Below, piece by piece: positions 9,274 to 18,064 of a DNA stretch of 64,000 bases. The position numbers and the translations under genes are program-made. A model generated the notes under the pieces. The model saw only the letters and a list, made by a program, of their open reading frames with translations, was not told where the DNA came from and did not search any database. Within the stretch, counting starts at the first letter, position 1; each line of letters opens with the position of its first letter. Origin of the DNA: Candidatus Melainabacteria bacterium (GTDB lineage Bacteria; Cyanobacteriota; Vampirovibrionia; 2-02-FULL-35-15); assembly GCA_023250155.1 (NCBI GenBank), contig JAHFBG010000007.1, positions 62,001 through 126,000 of the forward strand, in the 5' to 3' direction.

Positions 9274-9867
9274 TTAATTTCCTTCCTTCTCTTTTTTTAC
9301 AGAAACTGTTATCAATGCTGGCCGAATAACCTTCTTATTTAGAATATAACCCTTTTTTAAAATTTGAATTATAGTCTGATCTGGTAATTCAGTTGTAGGA
9401 ACCTGGTTTAACACTTCATGATAGAAGGGATTAAAAGGAATACCTGTTTCTTCTATTGTTTCTAATCCAATGTCTTTTAAGCATTTTAATAACATTTCAA
9501 AAACTAAATTAAAATCTTCTACTATTTTTTCAGGCTTTGAGTCTGGCTTTACTACTTGTTTTGCATAGTCAAAGGTATCTAAAGCAGGTAAAAGCACTTC
9601 AATGGTTTTCTGTGCTGCATACTTATAGAGATCTTCTTTCTCCTGTGCTGTTCTTTTTTGTAAATTTTGATAATCAGCTAGAAGTCTTAAATATTGCTTT
9701 TCTGATTCTTGTAGTTTTTCCTTAATCTTTTCAAGATCAGGATTTTCGTTTTGATTAGTCTCATTTTCATCATTTTTGTTTTTTAGGGATAACTGACTAT
9801 TTTCATCAGGGCTGTCCATATTTTTACTTCCTTTTTGTTCTGGATTATTCAAATTCATAGCTATCAT
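9274..9867 (-). CDS. grpE: Nucleotide exchange factor GrpE
   Basis: GrpE, 197 aa, promotes ADP release from DnaK in the heat-shock chaperone cycle. A charged, Asn/Glu-rich N-terminus (about 1-45) leads into the long dimerising helix (EKIKEKLQESEKQYLRLLADYQNLQKR split across about 47-75). The beta-wing segment with NPFYHEVLNQVPT and KKGYILNKKVIRPALITVS follows. dnaK and dnaJ are not adjacent. The annotated ATG (9867) and a second ATG three codons later are both plausible; the former has an AGG about 10 nt upstream. It leads the grpE-cysC-patatin set. Confidence 0.94.
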   Translation of the reverse strand: MIAMNLNNPEQKGSKNMDSPDENSQLSLKNKNDENETNQNENPDLEKIKEKLQESEKQYLRLLADYQNLQKRTAQEKEDLYKYAAQKTIEVLLPALDTFDYAKQVVKPDSKPEKIVEDFNLVFEMLLKCLKDIGLETIEETGIPFNPFYHEVLNQVPTTELPDQTIIQILKKGYILNKKVIRPALITVSVKKEKEGN

Positions 9868-10009
9868 TATAATAACCTACTCATATTTTAACTTCTTTTA
9901 GTAATCTCCCTTATGGCTTGTATTAAATTCAAAACCTTCCCATAACCTTTATATAGGATTCTATATTGCATTCAGGGACCTAAAACGCCATAAAAAAAGA
10001 GGAAAATTT

Positions 10010-10498
10010 ATGAAGACAGATACAAATGAAGAAATATCATTCACAAATTCAAATGCAGGTATTCACTTAAATAAGCAAGAGGGCGCAATTGCTTTAGACT
10101 TCAAATCACAAGAAGTTGTTTTATATTTAAATACATCTTTATATCAATCATTAGCATGGTTATTACAAGCCTCATGTGATACTGAAAAATTAATGCAGCT
10201 TGTCACATGGACTGTAGATCCAAAATCAGCAAGCAAAAGTGCTTTAATTGAAGTTCATGGGCCAGATCATTCAGTATGTCTAGTATGTTCACCAACCCAT
10301 GAAAGAATCCAGTTAAATTTTGAAATTGGTATTTCAATCGATTTGAAATTTTCAGATTTTCTTGGACTAACTACCCTTATAAAAGAAGCTCAAAGCGATC
10401 TTGAGTGGAGAAGGCAAATATTACAATGGACTTATTGTAAACATTCAGAAGAACATAGATCTAAAGACTGGGATAATAAAGATAAAGAAATCATATAG
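10010..10498 (+). CDS. Conserved-looking hypothetical protein, 162 aa
   Basis: I recognise no family. The protein has no signal peptide or TM segment. The middle (about 25-60) looks like alternating strand and helix (LDFKSQEVVLYLNTSLYQSL). A second strand-rich part holds VCLVCSPTHERIQLNFEIG, and the C-terminus is charged and helical (EWRRQILQW ... EEHRSKDW). Four cysteines are present. A good Shine-Dalgarno (AGAGGAAAA) sits 7-12 nt before the ATG. It is a single gene between grpE and the PPDK regulator on its own promoter, cytoplasmic by appearance. Confidence 0.7.
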   Translation: MKTDTNEEISFTNSNAGIHLNKQEGAIALDFKSQEVVLYLNTSLYQSLAWLLQASCDTEKLMQLVTWTVDPKSASKSALIEVHGPDHSVCLVCSPTHERIQLNFEIGISIDLKFSDFLGLTTLIKEAQSDLEWRRQILQWTYCKHSEEHRSKDWDNKDKEII

Positions 10499-10590
10499 GA
10501 TTTTCTATATAACAGTTAATTGCGAGACTCAAAGTGTCAAAGCAATCTCACTTGTCTCTAATAATTTACAGACATATAGGTTTGAATTGA

Positions 10591-10596
10591 TATAAT
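10591..10596 (+). promoter_or_regulatory. Probable -10 element of the PPDK operon
   Basis: A perfect TATAAT lies 30 bp before the start of the PPDK regulatory kinase gene. No good -35 hexamer is seen at 17 bp (ACAGAC). The downstream leader carries a strong Shine-Dalgarno (AGAGGGGG). Confidence 0.45.
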
Positions 10597-10625
10597 ATGT
10601 ACTATCTCAAAAAAGAGGGGGTACA

Positions 10626-11432
10626 ATGCTTACAGTTTATACTTTATCGGATTCTAGTGGTGAAACAGCAGAACTTGTTAGTAAAGCAGCTCTTAGCCAG
10701 TTTGAAAGTTTAAATATTCAGATTTCAAGACTGCCTAAAATCAGATCAGCTGATGAAGTAAAAGAACTTTTCTCAAAACAAGTAAAATCACCGGCTATTA
10801 TTGTGTACACTCTTGTCCTTCCTGAAGCAAGACAAGCTCTTATAGAAGAAGCTCAAAAAAGATCAATACAAATTTATGATATTTTAGGAGATTTAGTAAC
10901 TAAGATTGAAAGCATTGTAAATGCTCCTCCTCTTCGTGAGCCTGGCCTTAGGTTAAAAGTGGATCAGTCTTATTTTAATAGAATGGATGCAATTCACTAT
11001 GCTATTAAATATGATGATGGACAAAATTTAAATGGAATTGAAAATGCAGATGTAGTGTTAGTCGGGGTTTCAAGAACAGGGAAAACACCAAGCTGTATGT
11101 ATCTGGCACAGCACTATGCACTAAAGGCAGCTAATATACCCATAGTATTAGGAGTAGAGCTACCTAAAAAACTCTATCAACTTTCAGGAAATAAAATTGT
11201 TGGGTTATTTTGTGACCCATTAGTCCTACAGTCTTTTAGAAGTACAAGAGCAAGCTCACTTCAAATGGATTACAGTTCTGATTATTGTGATTTTGAACAT
11301 ATAGCAAGTGAAGTAGAGCATTCAAAAAAAGTTTTTCGTGAACTAAAATGTGAAGTGGTAGACATGACAAATAGAGCAGTTGAAGAAACAGCTGTAGAGA
11401 TAGTATCAAAACTTCAGTTGGTGAATAGATAA
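10626..11432 (+). CDS. PPDK regulatory protein (bifunctional kinase/pyrophosphorylase, DUF299)
   Basis: In the 268-aa protein of the DUF299/PSRP family, the P-loop GVSRTGKT is at 147-154. The start MLTVYTLSDSSGETAELV is typical. These enzymes use ADP to phosphorylate a Thr next to the catalytic His of pyruvate phosphate dikinase, inactivating it, and use phosphate to reverse this. The PPDK target gene starts 6 bp downstream, so the pair forms an autoregulated operon controlling pyruvate/PEP flux. Full length, with a strong Shine-Dalgarno. Very likely correct; the alternative PEP synthase partner is excluded by the neighbour. Confidence 0.95.
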   Translation: MLTVYTLSDSSGETAELVSKAALSQFESLNIQISRLPKIRSADEVKELFSKQVKSPAIIVYTLVLPEARQALIEEAQKRSIQIYDILGDLVTKIESIVNAPPLREPGLRLKVDQSYFNRMDAIHYAIKYDDGQNLNGIENADVVLVGVSRTGKTPSCMYLAQHYALKAANIPIVLGVELPKKLYQLSGNKIVGLFCDPLVLQSFRSTRASSLQMDYSSDYCDFEHIASEVEHSKKVFRELKCEVVDMTNRAVEETAVEIVSKLQLVNR

Positions 11433-11438
11433 GCAAAA

Positions 11439-14126
11439 ATGAATAATAATCAAAAAGTCTATCTCTTTTCAGAAGCCTATAAAGCATTTGATGGAAATGA
11501 TTCTTTAATGCGTGAGTATTTGGGTGGAAAAGGTACTGGCTTAGCACAGATGATTAATGCTGGTTTGAATGTCCCTTTAGGTCTGACGATTACGACTAAG
11601 GCTTGCTCTGATTATGAAAGTAATAAAAACAAGCTATTGTCTGAATTACTGGATGATATTTTTAACAAGTTAAATGTTGTCGAGAAAGAGTTTGGGAAAA
11701 AGTTAGGAGATAAATCAAATCCACTTTTAGTATCGGTTCGCTCCGGTGCAAAATTTTCAATGCCTGGTATGATGGACACAATTTTAAATCTTGGATTAAA
11801 TGATGAAACAGTTTTAGGATTAGTGAAAGTTACATCTAATGAACGTTTTGCTCAAGACAGTTATAGAAGATTTCTTCAAATGTTTGGCAATGTAGTTCTC
11901 GAGATTCCAAAGGATAGCTTTGAGAGAGTCTTAGATTCTTTTAAAGAAAAGACTAAGTCCAAATCAGATGCTGACTTAGATGTGAATGCCTTAAAAGATA
12001 TTATTGTTGAGTTTAAAAAAATCATAAAAGAAAAATCAAAAACAGATTTTCCGCAAGATGTGAAAAAGCAGCTAGAGCTTGCTATTGAAGCAGTATTTAA
12101 ATCATGGAATAACCCACGTGCTAAATACTATAGAAAGATTAATAAGATCCCAGATGAGCTAGGCACTGCTGTAAATATTCAAGCTATGGTTTTTGGAAAT
12201 ATGGGAAATGATTCTGCTACAGGAGTAGCTTTTACTAGGAATCCTTCTACTGGTGAAAAAGAACTATATGGTGAGTACCTAATAAATGCTCAGGGAGAAG
12301 ATGTAGTAAGTGGTGTACGAACACCAAACAAAATAATTAACTTGAAAAATGAATTGCCTGATCCTTATGATCAATTACTTAAGTGTACAGAAAAACTAGA
12401 AGCATATTATAAAGATGTTCAGGATATTGAGTTCACTATTGAAAAAGGAAAACTGTGGTTACTGCAAACCCGTTCTGCAAAGAGAACTGCACAAGCAGCT
12501 ATAAAGGTAGCGGTGGATATGGCTAATGCCAAAATTCTTTCAAAAGAAGAAGCTATTACAAGAATAGATCCAAACATAATAAACCAATTTCTATTAAAAA
12601 ACTTTAATTTAGGGGCTAAAGAAAAAGCAAAAAAAGAAGGAAACCTTTTAGCTGTTGGTTTAAATGCATCACCAGGAGCTGGTATAGGAAAAATTGTATT
12701 TGATCCTGATGAGTCTGAGGCATTATCTTTAAGTGGAGAAAAGGTGATTTTAGTTCGTGTAGAAACATGTCCAGATGATATTCATGGAATTGTACCTGCT
12801 CAAGGGATTTTAACTAGCCGTGGTGGTATGACTAGTCATGCAGCTGTAGTAGCACGTGGTATGGGAAAGCCATGTGTAGCGGGCTGTGAAGCATTAAAGA
12901 TTGATCTTGAAAATGAAACCATTAGAACAAATGGACATGTTTTACGAAAAGGAGATTTAATTTCAATAGATGGTTCTACTGGACAAGTATTTATGGGGAC
13001 TATTGATGTTCAGGAACCTAAAATGACAAATGAGTTAAAAATCCTGCTTTCATGGGCTGACGATATTAGAAGACTTGGTGTCAGAGCAAATGCAGATACA
13101 CCTCTTGATGCAAAGACAGCACTTGAGTTTGGTGCTTGTGGAATAGGACTTTGTAGAACTGAACATATGTTTATGTCTCAGGATAGATTGCCATGGATTC
13201 AGAAAATGATAATGTCAGATACTCACGGTGAAAGAGAGGAAGTACTAAAACATTTATTGCCATTTCAAAAACAAGATTTTAAAGAAATCTTTAAGATTAT
13301 GTCTGGATATCCTGTTACCATAAGGCTTTTAGATCCACCATTGCATGAGTTCTTACCTAAATTGGATGAAATGGTAGCACAAGTAAGCGATCTAAAGTGT
13401 AGAAAAATAGAACATTCAAAAGAGCAAATGCTTTTAAACAAAGTTAGACAACTCCATGAAGTAAATCCAATGATGGGATTGCGTGGATGTAGGCTTGGTA
13501 TTTCATACCCAGAGATAAATATTATGCAGGTTCAGGCTATCTTTGAAGCAGCTTGTGAATTAAAAAAAGAAAATATAAATGCCATTGTAGAAATAATGAT
13601 TCCATTAATATCTGAAGCAAAAGAGCTAAAGCTGGTAAAAGATCAATTAGAAAGTACAGCTAAGAATGTAATGGAAAAATACAATGAAAAAATTGATTAT
13701 AAATTTGGAACTATGATTGAAGTGCCTCGTGCTGCATTAACTGCTTATGACATAGCAGAACATGCAGAGTTTTTTAGTTTTGGTACAAATGATCTTACAC
13801 AAATGACATTTGCATTTAGTAGGGATGATGCTGAGGGAGGGTTTTTATCTCATTATTTAGAATTAAAAATTCTAAAAGAAAATCCATTTGAAGTTTTAGA
13901 TGAAAAGGGTGTTGGGCGTTTAATGAAATTGGCTATTGATGACGGAAGAAGAAGAAGGCAAGATTTAAAATTAGGTATTTGTGGTGAGCATGGAGGAGAG
14001 CCAAAATCTATATCTTTTGCAAATAGTATTGGATTAGACTATGTGAGCTGTTCTCCATACCGCATACCTATAGCACGTTTAGCTGCAGCACAAGCATGTT
14101 TGAAAATGCAGGAACGGGATAAATAA
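11439..14126 (+). CDS. ppdK: Pyruvate, phosphate dikinase
   Basis: PPDK, 895 aa, interconverts pyruvate + ATP + Pi and PEP + AMP + PPi. The N-terminal nucleotide-binding domain has LGGKGTGLAQM and SVRSGAKFSMPGMMDT. The central phosphohistidine domain contains GGMTSHAAVVARGMGKPC, with catalytic His467 and the regulatory Thr465. The C-terminal PEP-binding TIM barrel ends with GICGEHGGEP and YVSCSPYRIPIARLAAAQA. The regulatory kinase gene sits immediately upstream. Length and motifs are all standard. It supports a pyrophosphate-linked glycolysis or gluconeogenesis. Confidence 0.97.
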   Translation: MNNNQKVYLFSEAYKAFDGNDSLMREYLGGKGTGLAQMINAGLNVPLGLTITTKACSDYESNKNKLLSELLDDIFNKLNVVEKEFGKKLGDKSNPLLVSVRSGAKFSMPGMMDTILNLGLNDETVLGLVKVTSNERFAQDSYRRFLQMFGNVVLEIPKDSFERVLDSFKEKTKSKSDADLDVNALKDIIVEFKKIIKEKSKTDFPQDVKKQLELAIEAVFKSWNNPRAKYYRKINKIPDELGTAVNIQAMVFGNMGNDSATGVAFTRNPSTGEKELYGEYLINAQGEDVVSGVRTPNKIINLKNELPDPYDQLLKCTEKLEAYYKDVQDIEFTIEKGKLWLLQTRSAKRTAQAAIKVAVDMANAKILSKEEAITRIDPNIINQFLLKNFNLGAKEKAKKEGNLLAVGLNASPGAGIGKIVFDPDESEALSLSGEKVILVRVETCPDDIHGIVPAQGILTSRGGMTSHAAVVARGMGKPCVAGCEALKIDLENETIRTNGHVLRKGDLISIDGSTGQVFMGTIDVQEPKMTNELKILLSWADDIRRLGVRANADTPLDAKTALEFGACGIGLCRTEHMFMSQDRLPWIQKMIMSDTHGEREEVLKHLLPFQKQDFKEIFKIMSGYPVTIRLLDPPLHEFLPKLDEMVAQVSDLKCRKIEHSKEQMLLNKVRQLHEVNPMMGLRGCRLGISYPEINIMQVQAIFEAACELKKENINAIVEIMIPLISEAKELKLVKDQLESTAKNVMEKYNEKIDYKFGTMIEVPRAALTAYDIAEHAEFFSFGTNDLTQMTFAFSRDDAEGGFLSHYLELKILKENPFEVLDEKGVGRLMKLAIDDGRRRRQDLKLGICGEHGGEPKSISFANSIGLDYVSCSPYRIPIARLAAAQACLKMQERDK

Positions 14127-14810
14127 TTACATCATTATTGTTTCAATAAAATTTGCTAGCTCTGTTAAATTGTGTACTAAAAAATCAGGTCTTAAGATTT
14201 CTAGTTGAACCCGGCTTCTTATTCCTCTAGTAATTCCAATTACTCCTTTATAGCAGGCTAATCGACCTGCAAGAATGTCAGTTTCTGAATCCCCAATAAT
14301 CCATGTTTTTGTAGAATCTAAACCTAGATTGTTAATGGCAGTTGCAAACAATATGTATTTTTCATGAATGTCTCCTTGGCTTTTTTGGTTCTCAGGAAGG
14401 GAAAATAGTTTTTCATTGTTGAAATATTTATTTAATTTAAACTGTTTTACAGCATACATGAGTTGACTCTGTCTGCGTAATGTCACAATAAAAAAAGGTA
14501 TACGTTTTGATTTTAAATAATCAAACATTTGATAAACATCTTCAAACAATTTATCTAAAGCCAAGTATTCTTCTTTAAATGAAAGTCCTTTTCTTAGCTC
14601 AGCAGAGTTTCTGGCATCTTTTGCACTTTGCCCACTAATAATACTTATCTCTGTATCAGGGACTCTATTTTGTTTTAGTTTCCAAAAAATTTCTTTACTT
14701 AATACTTGTACTTCTCTTGTATCAGTACCTGCTAAACTTTCCAAATAAGCACGATAATATCTATCGCATACATCTATGAGCGGACCATCTAAATCAAAAC
14801 ATAAATTCAT
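14127..14810 (-). CDS. HAD superfamily hydrolase
   Basis: A 227-aa HAD-fold protein. Motif I is FDLDGPL (Asp6, Asp8), motif II lies in IPFFIVTLRR, and motif IV is GDSETDILAGRLA. An alpha-helical cap occupies about 15-85. Relatives are phosphoglycolate phosphatase-like enzymes, but the substrate is not identifiable. Its stop directly abuts the ppdK stop (convergent). Its first 35 bp overlap the start of the divergent serine hydrolase gene, an unusually tight head-to-head arrangement that places each promoter inside the other's coding region. Confidence 0.85.
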   Translation of the reverse strand: MNLCFDLDGPLIDVCDRYYRAYLESLAGTDTREVQVLSKEIFWKLKQNRVPDTEISIISGQSAKDARNSAELRKGLSFKEEYLALDKLFEDVYQMFDYLKSKRIPFFIVTLRRQSQLMYAVKQFKLNKYFNNEKLFSLPENQKSQGDIHEKYILFATAINNLGLDSTKTWIIGDSETDILAGRLACYKGVIGITRGIRSRVQLEILRPDFLVHNLTELANFIETIMM

Positions 14811-15678
14811 ATTTTATATATTACCCATAATTTTATTATTTGTATCTAATGATGTAACGGCTGTTACCAAAAGTAGTACTGTGATTAATCGCAATGCTAC
14901 GAATATTTCAACAATAGCCTCACAAATTAAATCAATAATAAAAAAATACCCAAATCTTTTATGTGGTATATATGTATGTCCTTTAAATAATAAAAAAGAT
15001 ATTATAAACATAAATGGTGACACTCAATTTCCTGCTGCAAGTTTAATAAAATTGCCTGTTGCTGTTGCACTGCTAAAAAAAATTGACAAGAAAGAAATAT
15101 CATGGAATGAAGTGCTTGTTTTAAAAAGACATCATTATGCTCAAGGAGCTGGATTTATAAGAACAAGAAGAGCTGGAACAAAAATAAAACTAAGAGAAGT
15201 ATTTAGACTAATGTTAACCATAAGTGATAATACTGCTACAAATATGATTATAGATAGACTTGGAGGAGTCAATGCTGCACATAGAGAGATTGTTAAATTA
15301 GGATTCAAGAACACAAAACTTGTAAACTGGCTTGGTGATTTTAAGGGTACAAATAAGACTTCTCCGCATGATCTCGTAGAGCTGTTAGAGAAGTCTTTAG
15401 AAGGAAATCTCTTAAACAACGATTCAAAAAGAATTTTAAGAAGCACCTTGTTTGATGTAGCAAATAAATCTCTTATAAAAAGAGGGCTTGGGAAATATAC
15501 AAAATTTGCACACAAAACAGGAACTATAGGTATTTGTGTAGGAGATGCAGGGATTATGTATCTTCCATGGGGTAAGAAAATTGGAATTTCAATTATAGTA
15601 AAAAGACCATTTAATAGTTTGAATGGACAAAAGGTAATAAGGGAGATTAGTTCCTTGGTGTATAAGCAGATTAAGTAA
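14776..15678 (+). CDS. Exported class A beta-lactamase-like serine hydrolase lacking Glu166
   Basis: This 300-aa protein has a signal peptide (KHKFIFYILPIILLFVSNDV), which fixes the start at the ATG 14776 despite the antisense overlap. Class A/PBP-like motifs are all present: SxxK as S89-L-I-K92, SDN at 150-152 and KTG at 247-249. In TEM-type enzymes the omega loop reads W-E-P-E-L-N. Here W185 is followed by LGDFKGTNKTSP, so the deacylating Glu is absent and the loop is about six residues shorter. It should acylate but not efficiently hydrolyse penicillins, and may be a cell-wall or penicillin-binding serine hydrolase instead. Confidence 0.85.
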   Translation: MSGPSKSKHKFIFYILPIILLFVSNDVTAVTKSSTVINRNATNISTIASQIKSIIKKYPNLLCGIYVCPLNNKKDIININGDTQFPAASLIKLPVAVALLKKIDKKEISWNEVLVLKRHHYAQGAGFIRTRRAGTKIKLREVFRLMLTISDNTATNMIIDRLGGVNAAHREIVKLGFKNTKLVNWLGDFKGTNKTSPHDLVELLEKSLEGNLLNNDSKRILRSTLFDVANKSLIKRGLGKYTKFAHKTGTIGICVGDAGIMYLPWGKKIGISIIVKRPFNSLNGQKVIREISSLVYKQIK

Positions 15679-15694
15679 TGTTATTATTATAATC

Positions 15695-16783
15695 ATGCAG
15701 CAGATTACATCAAAAGTTAACCCTATCATTTGGAAAGAAGATAAGCTTTTAGTTTTAGATCAAAGGCTCTTGCCATATGAAAAGAAGTATTTAGAGCTTA
15801 AAACATATAAAGAAGTTATTCATGCTATTAAAGACATGGTGGTTCGTGGTGCTCCATTAATAGGAATTACAGCTGCTTATGGAATGGCTCTTGCTGCCGT
15901 TGTAGGGAATGGTCGCGACCATTCCCTACAACAAGAATCATTGATCGCGACAGGAGAAGAAATCAAACAATCTCGCCCCACAGCGATAAATTTAAAATGG
16001 GCTGTGGATTTGGTATTAAATGATATTTCTGCTGTCACGGGTCACGACCATGACCTACGGGATATTGTTATAAAACGTGCTAAGTGGATACATGAAGATG
16101 ATGCAATGCGTTGTCAGAGAATGGGTGAGTACGGTGCAAAAATTATTAAGCAAATTGCATCAGCACATCCACACACCTTCACATCTGTGTTGACCATCTG
16201 TAACACCGGTGCTCTTGCTACAGGTGGTATCGGTACTGCCTTTGGTGTAATTCTAACTGCTTATAGAAATAATCCAAATATAAAAATTTATGCGGCTGAA
16301 ACAAGACCTCGTCAACAAGGTGCAAGGCTTACTACTTTTGAGTTTGTAGAAAATGATATTGAATGTACGCTAGTTCCAGACACTGCTTGTGGGCATTTAA
16401 TGCAAAAAGGAGAAATTGATTTTGTTATAACTGGAGCTGATAGAATTGCATCTAATGGTGATAGTGCAAATAAGATAGGAACTTATCAGCTTGCTGTATT
16501 AGCAAAAGAAAACAATATTCCTTTTTATGTAGCTGCTCCACTTTCTACTTTTGATTTATCAATTAAATGTGGTGATGAAATCCCCATAGAAGAAAGAGAA
16601 GAAGAAGAAGTTACTCACATAAATGGGAAACAAATTTGTGCTAATGGTGTTAAGGTTCGTAACCCTGCTTTTGATGTAACTCCACATAAATATATAACTG
16701 GGATTATTACTGAAGCTGGGGTTTTAAGTGGGAATTATGTAGAAGCTATAAAGAATACTTTTAATCAAATAGTTCTTGTATAG
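15695..16783 (+). CDS. mtnA: S-methyl-5-thioribose-1-phosphate isomerase
   Basis: MtnA, 362 aa, isomerises methylthioribose-1-phosphate to the ribulose form in methionine salvage. It has VRGAPLIGITAAYGMALA, the catalytic Cys169 in TICNTGALATGGIGTAFG, ETRPRQQGARLT, and catalytic Asp249 in ITGADRIASNGD. Two variable loops are lengthened by palindromic repeat sequence read in frame (about residues 69-80 and 114-122), yet the frame and all catalytic blocks are intact. The next methionine-salvage genes are not nearby, although a class II aldolase (the fold of MtnB) lies at 54 kb. The gene starts 16 bp after the serine hydrolase stop. Confidence 0.94.
   Translation: MQQITSKVNPIIWKEDKLLVLDQRLLPYEKKYLELKTYKEVIHAIKDMVVRGAPLIGITAAYGMALAAVVGNGRDHSLQQESLIATGEEIKQSRPTAINLKWAVDLVLNDISAVTGHDHDLRDIVIKRAKWIHEDDAMRCQRMGEYGAKIIKQIASAHPHTFTSVLTICNTGALATGGIGTAFGVILTAYRNNPNIKIYAAETRPRQQGARLTTFEFVENDIECTLVPDTACGHLMQKGEIDFVITGADRIASNGDSANKIGTYQLAVLAKENNIPFYVAAPLSTFDLSIKCGDEIPIEEREEEEVTHINGKQICANGVKVRNPAFDVTPHKYITGIITEAGVLSGNYVEAIKNTFNQIVLV
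15899..15932. repeat. Perfect 34-bp palindrome inside mtnA
   Basis: The left arm GTTGTAGGGAATGGTCG is followed directly by its exact reverse complement, with no loop. It belongs to the TGTAGG-N4-RGTC-NN-GACY-N4-CCTACA family seen at 28671 and 49633. It contributes about 12 codons (VVGNGRDHSLQQ) without breaking the frame. Confidence 0.9.
16034..16062. repeat. Degenerate palindromic repeat inside mtnA
   Basis: An imperfect inverted repeat centred on GGTCACGACCATGACC, with a GTAGGTC outer end on the minus strand, resembles the family copy 135 bp upstream in the same gene. It encodes about VTGHDHDLRD in a second variable loop. Confidence 0.6.
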
Positions 16784-16803
16784 ATGTTTGGAATGGAGGA
16801 GTT

Positions 16804-17406
16804 ATGCCAAAAGAAATTAAGTCAATAGGTACACAAAATATACAACAAGCTAATCCAGTAAAAGCTTTTAGACCAGTCAAGCAAATTGTAGACCTTTTTA
16901 AACAATTAGATAAGAAGAGAACAGAAGTCAGGGATATGCTTTATGATGTGTGCGAACAAAAAGTAATAGATAAATCTGTTTTAGTCGATAAAAATAATCC
17001 CATAACTATAACTTATGACAATAAGCTTATAACCCTAACTTCAAGAGACTACTTTGTATCTGTTTATGCTAGATTTACCGATGATAATGTATTTTCTGAT
17101 TTGCTTATTGAAGCAGGCAGAAAGAATAAACAAACCTTATCACATAATGAAGAAGAAACATTATTGAACAATAAATTAATTTTATTCAATCATGAATCTG
17201 GCACTATGACAGAAGGGTTACGAGGTTTTTCATCTGACAATACTTATGCTAAGGTTTTTCCTCTGGATATGTGTGACAGAGAAGCTCCGGAACAACTAAC
17301 TAATTCTCTTGAAAAAACTGTACCTTGTAAATGGGTTGAAGATATTGTTGTAGAGAGAGGTGGTAAGCGTTCTCCTACTTACTATTCAATAGTTGAAATA
17401 CCTTAA
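16804..17406 (+). CDS. Hypothetical protein, 200 aa
   Basis: Not recognised. The protein is soluble and hydrophilic, with no signal peptide or TM helix. The first 20 residues look disordered (KSIGTQNIQQANPVKAFR), then a charged helix (VKQIVDLFKQLDKKRTEVRD) leads into a strand-rich core with NPITITYDNKLITLTSRDYF. It has two to three cysteines. A strong Shine-Dalgarno (GGAGG) lies 5-6 nt from the ATG, 20 bp after mtnA, so it may be co-transcribed. It is convergent with the CBS-domain gene. No function is proposed. Confidence 0.7.
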   Translation: MPKEIKSIGTQNIQQANPVKAFRPVKQIVDLFKQLDKKRTEVRDMLYDVCEQKVIDKSVLVDKNNPITITYDNKLITLTSRDYFVSVYARFTDDNVFSDLLIEAGRKNKQTLSHNEEETLLNNKLILFNHESGTMTEGLRGFSSDNTYAKVFPLDMCDREAPEQLTNSLEKTVPCKWVEDIVVERGGKRSPTYYSIVEIP

Positions 17407-17418
17407 GCTATGTTTGCG

Positions 17419-17922
17419 TTAGAGTTGATTTTTAAACGGACTGCTTATTTTTTCTCTTGTATTGTTTATCTCGCAAGCATTGAATTTGTTTGATAACTTT
17501 CTTGCAAATGTAGGCTGTTCTTCAATAGACTTAAAATCATCAGGTAGTTCTATTAAGTCATATAATGTTTTTAAAAGATCTATTTCTGTAACCATAGCAA
17601 TGAGATTTCTACTACTATCAGTTACTGGCAAGCATCCAAATTTGTTGAGAAGCATTATTTCAATAGCTCCTTTAAGAGGTGTGTCTGGACCTACAGATTT
17701 TATTTGTGTAATCATTGCATCTTTTACTAAACCCATTTGAGTATTGCTTGACATTGCATTAATTATTTCTCTTAGAGTTATTAGTCCAACTAGTTTACCG
17801 CTTGAATCTACAACAGTTAGGTTTCTAATTTTTTCTTGCTTCATAAATTTTGAAGCTTCAAGAAGAGTATCGTCTTCATATAGTATGTATGGTTCTTTGT
17901 TCATAATATCTTTTATTCGCAT
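17419..17922 (-). CDS. CBS-domain pair protein
   Basis: A 167-aa stand-alone protein has two tandem CBS motifs: IMNKEPYILYEDDTLLEASK ... LVGLITLREI (about 5-55) and DAMITQIKSVGPDTPLKGAI ... LIAMVTEIDLL (about 65-125). A charged C-terminal tail of about 40 residues follows. Such modules bind adenine nucleotides and act as energy-state sensors or partners. Nothing fused or adjacent reveals the effector. It is convergent with the hypothetical gene (12-bp gap) and divergent from the His-rich protein. Confidence 0.88.
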   Translation of the reverse strand: MRIKDIMNKEPYILYEDDTLLEASKFMKQEKIRNLTVVDSSGKLVGLITLREIINAMSSNTQMGLVKDAMITQIKSVGPDTPLKGAIEIMLLNKFGCLPVTDSSRNLIAMVTEIDLLKTLYDLIELPDDFKSIEEQPTFARKLSNKFNACEINNTREKISSPFKNQL

Positions 17923-18064
17923 AATTTCTACCTCGTTTTTTTACCTCACTAAAGAGTGATATACCACGCCCATGTATGTTTTTTGTAAATATGTACAATG
18001 ATTAAAATTAAATAGTGATACCCCTATATGTAAAACCTTATGGTACACTAACTAAAATATATTT

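Noticed and set aside
15141..15515. Antisense frame within the serine hydrolase gene
   Set aside because: The sense strand carries all catalytic motifs; the antisense frame has no recognisable feature.
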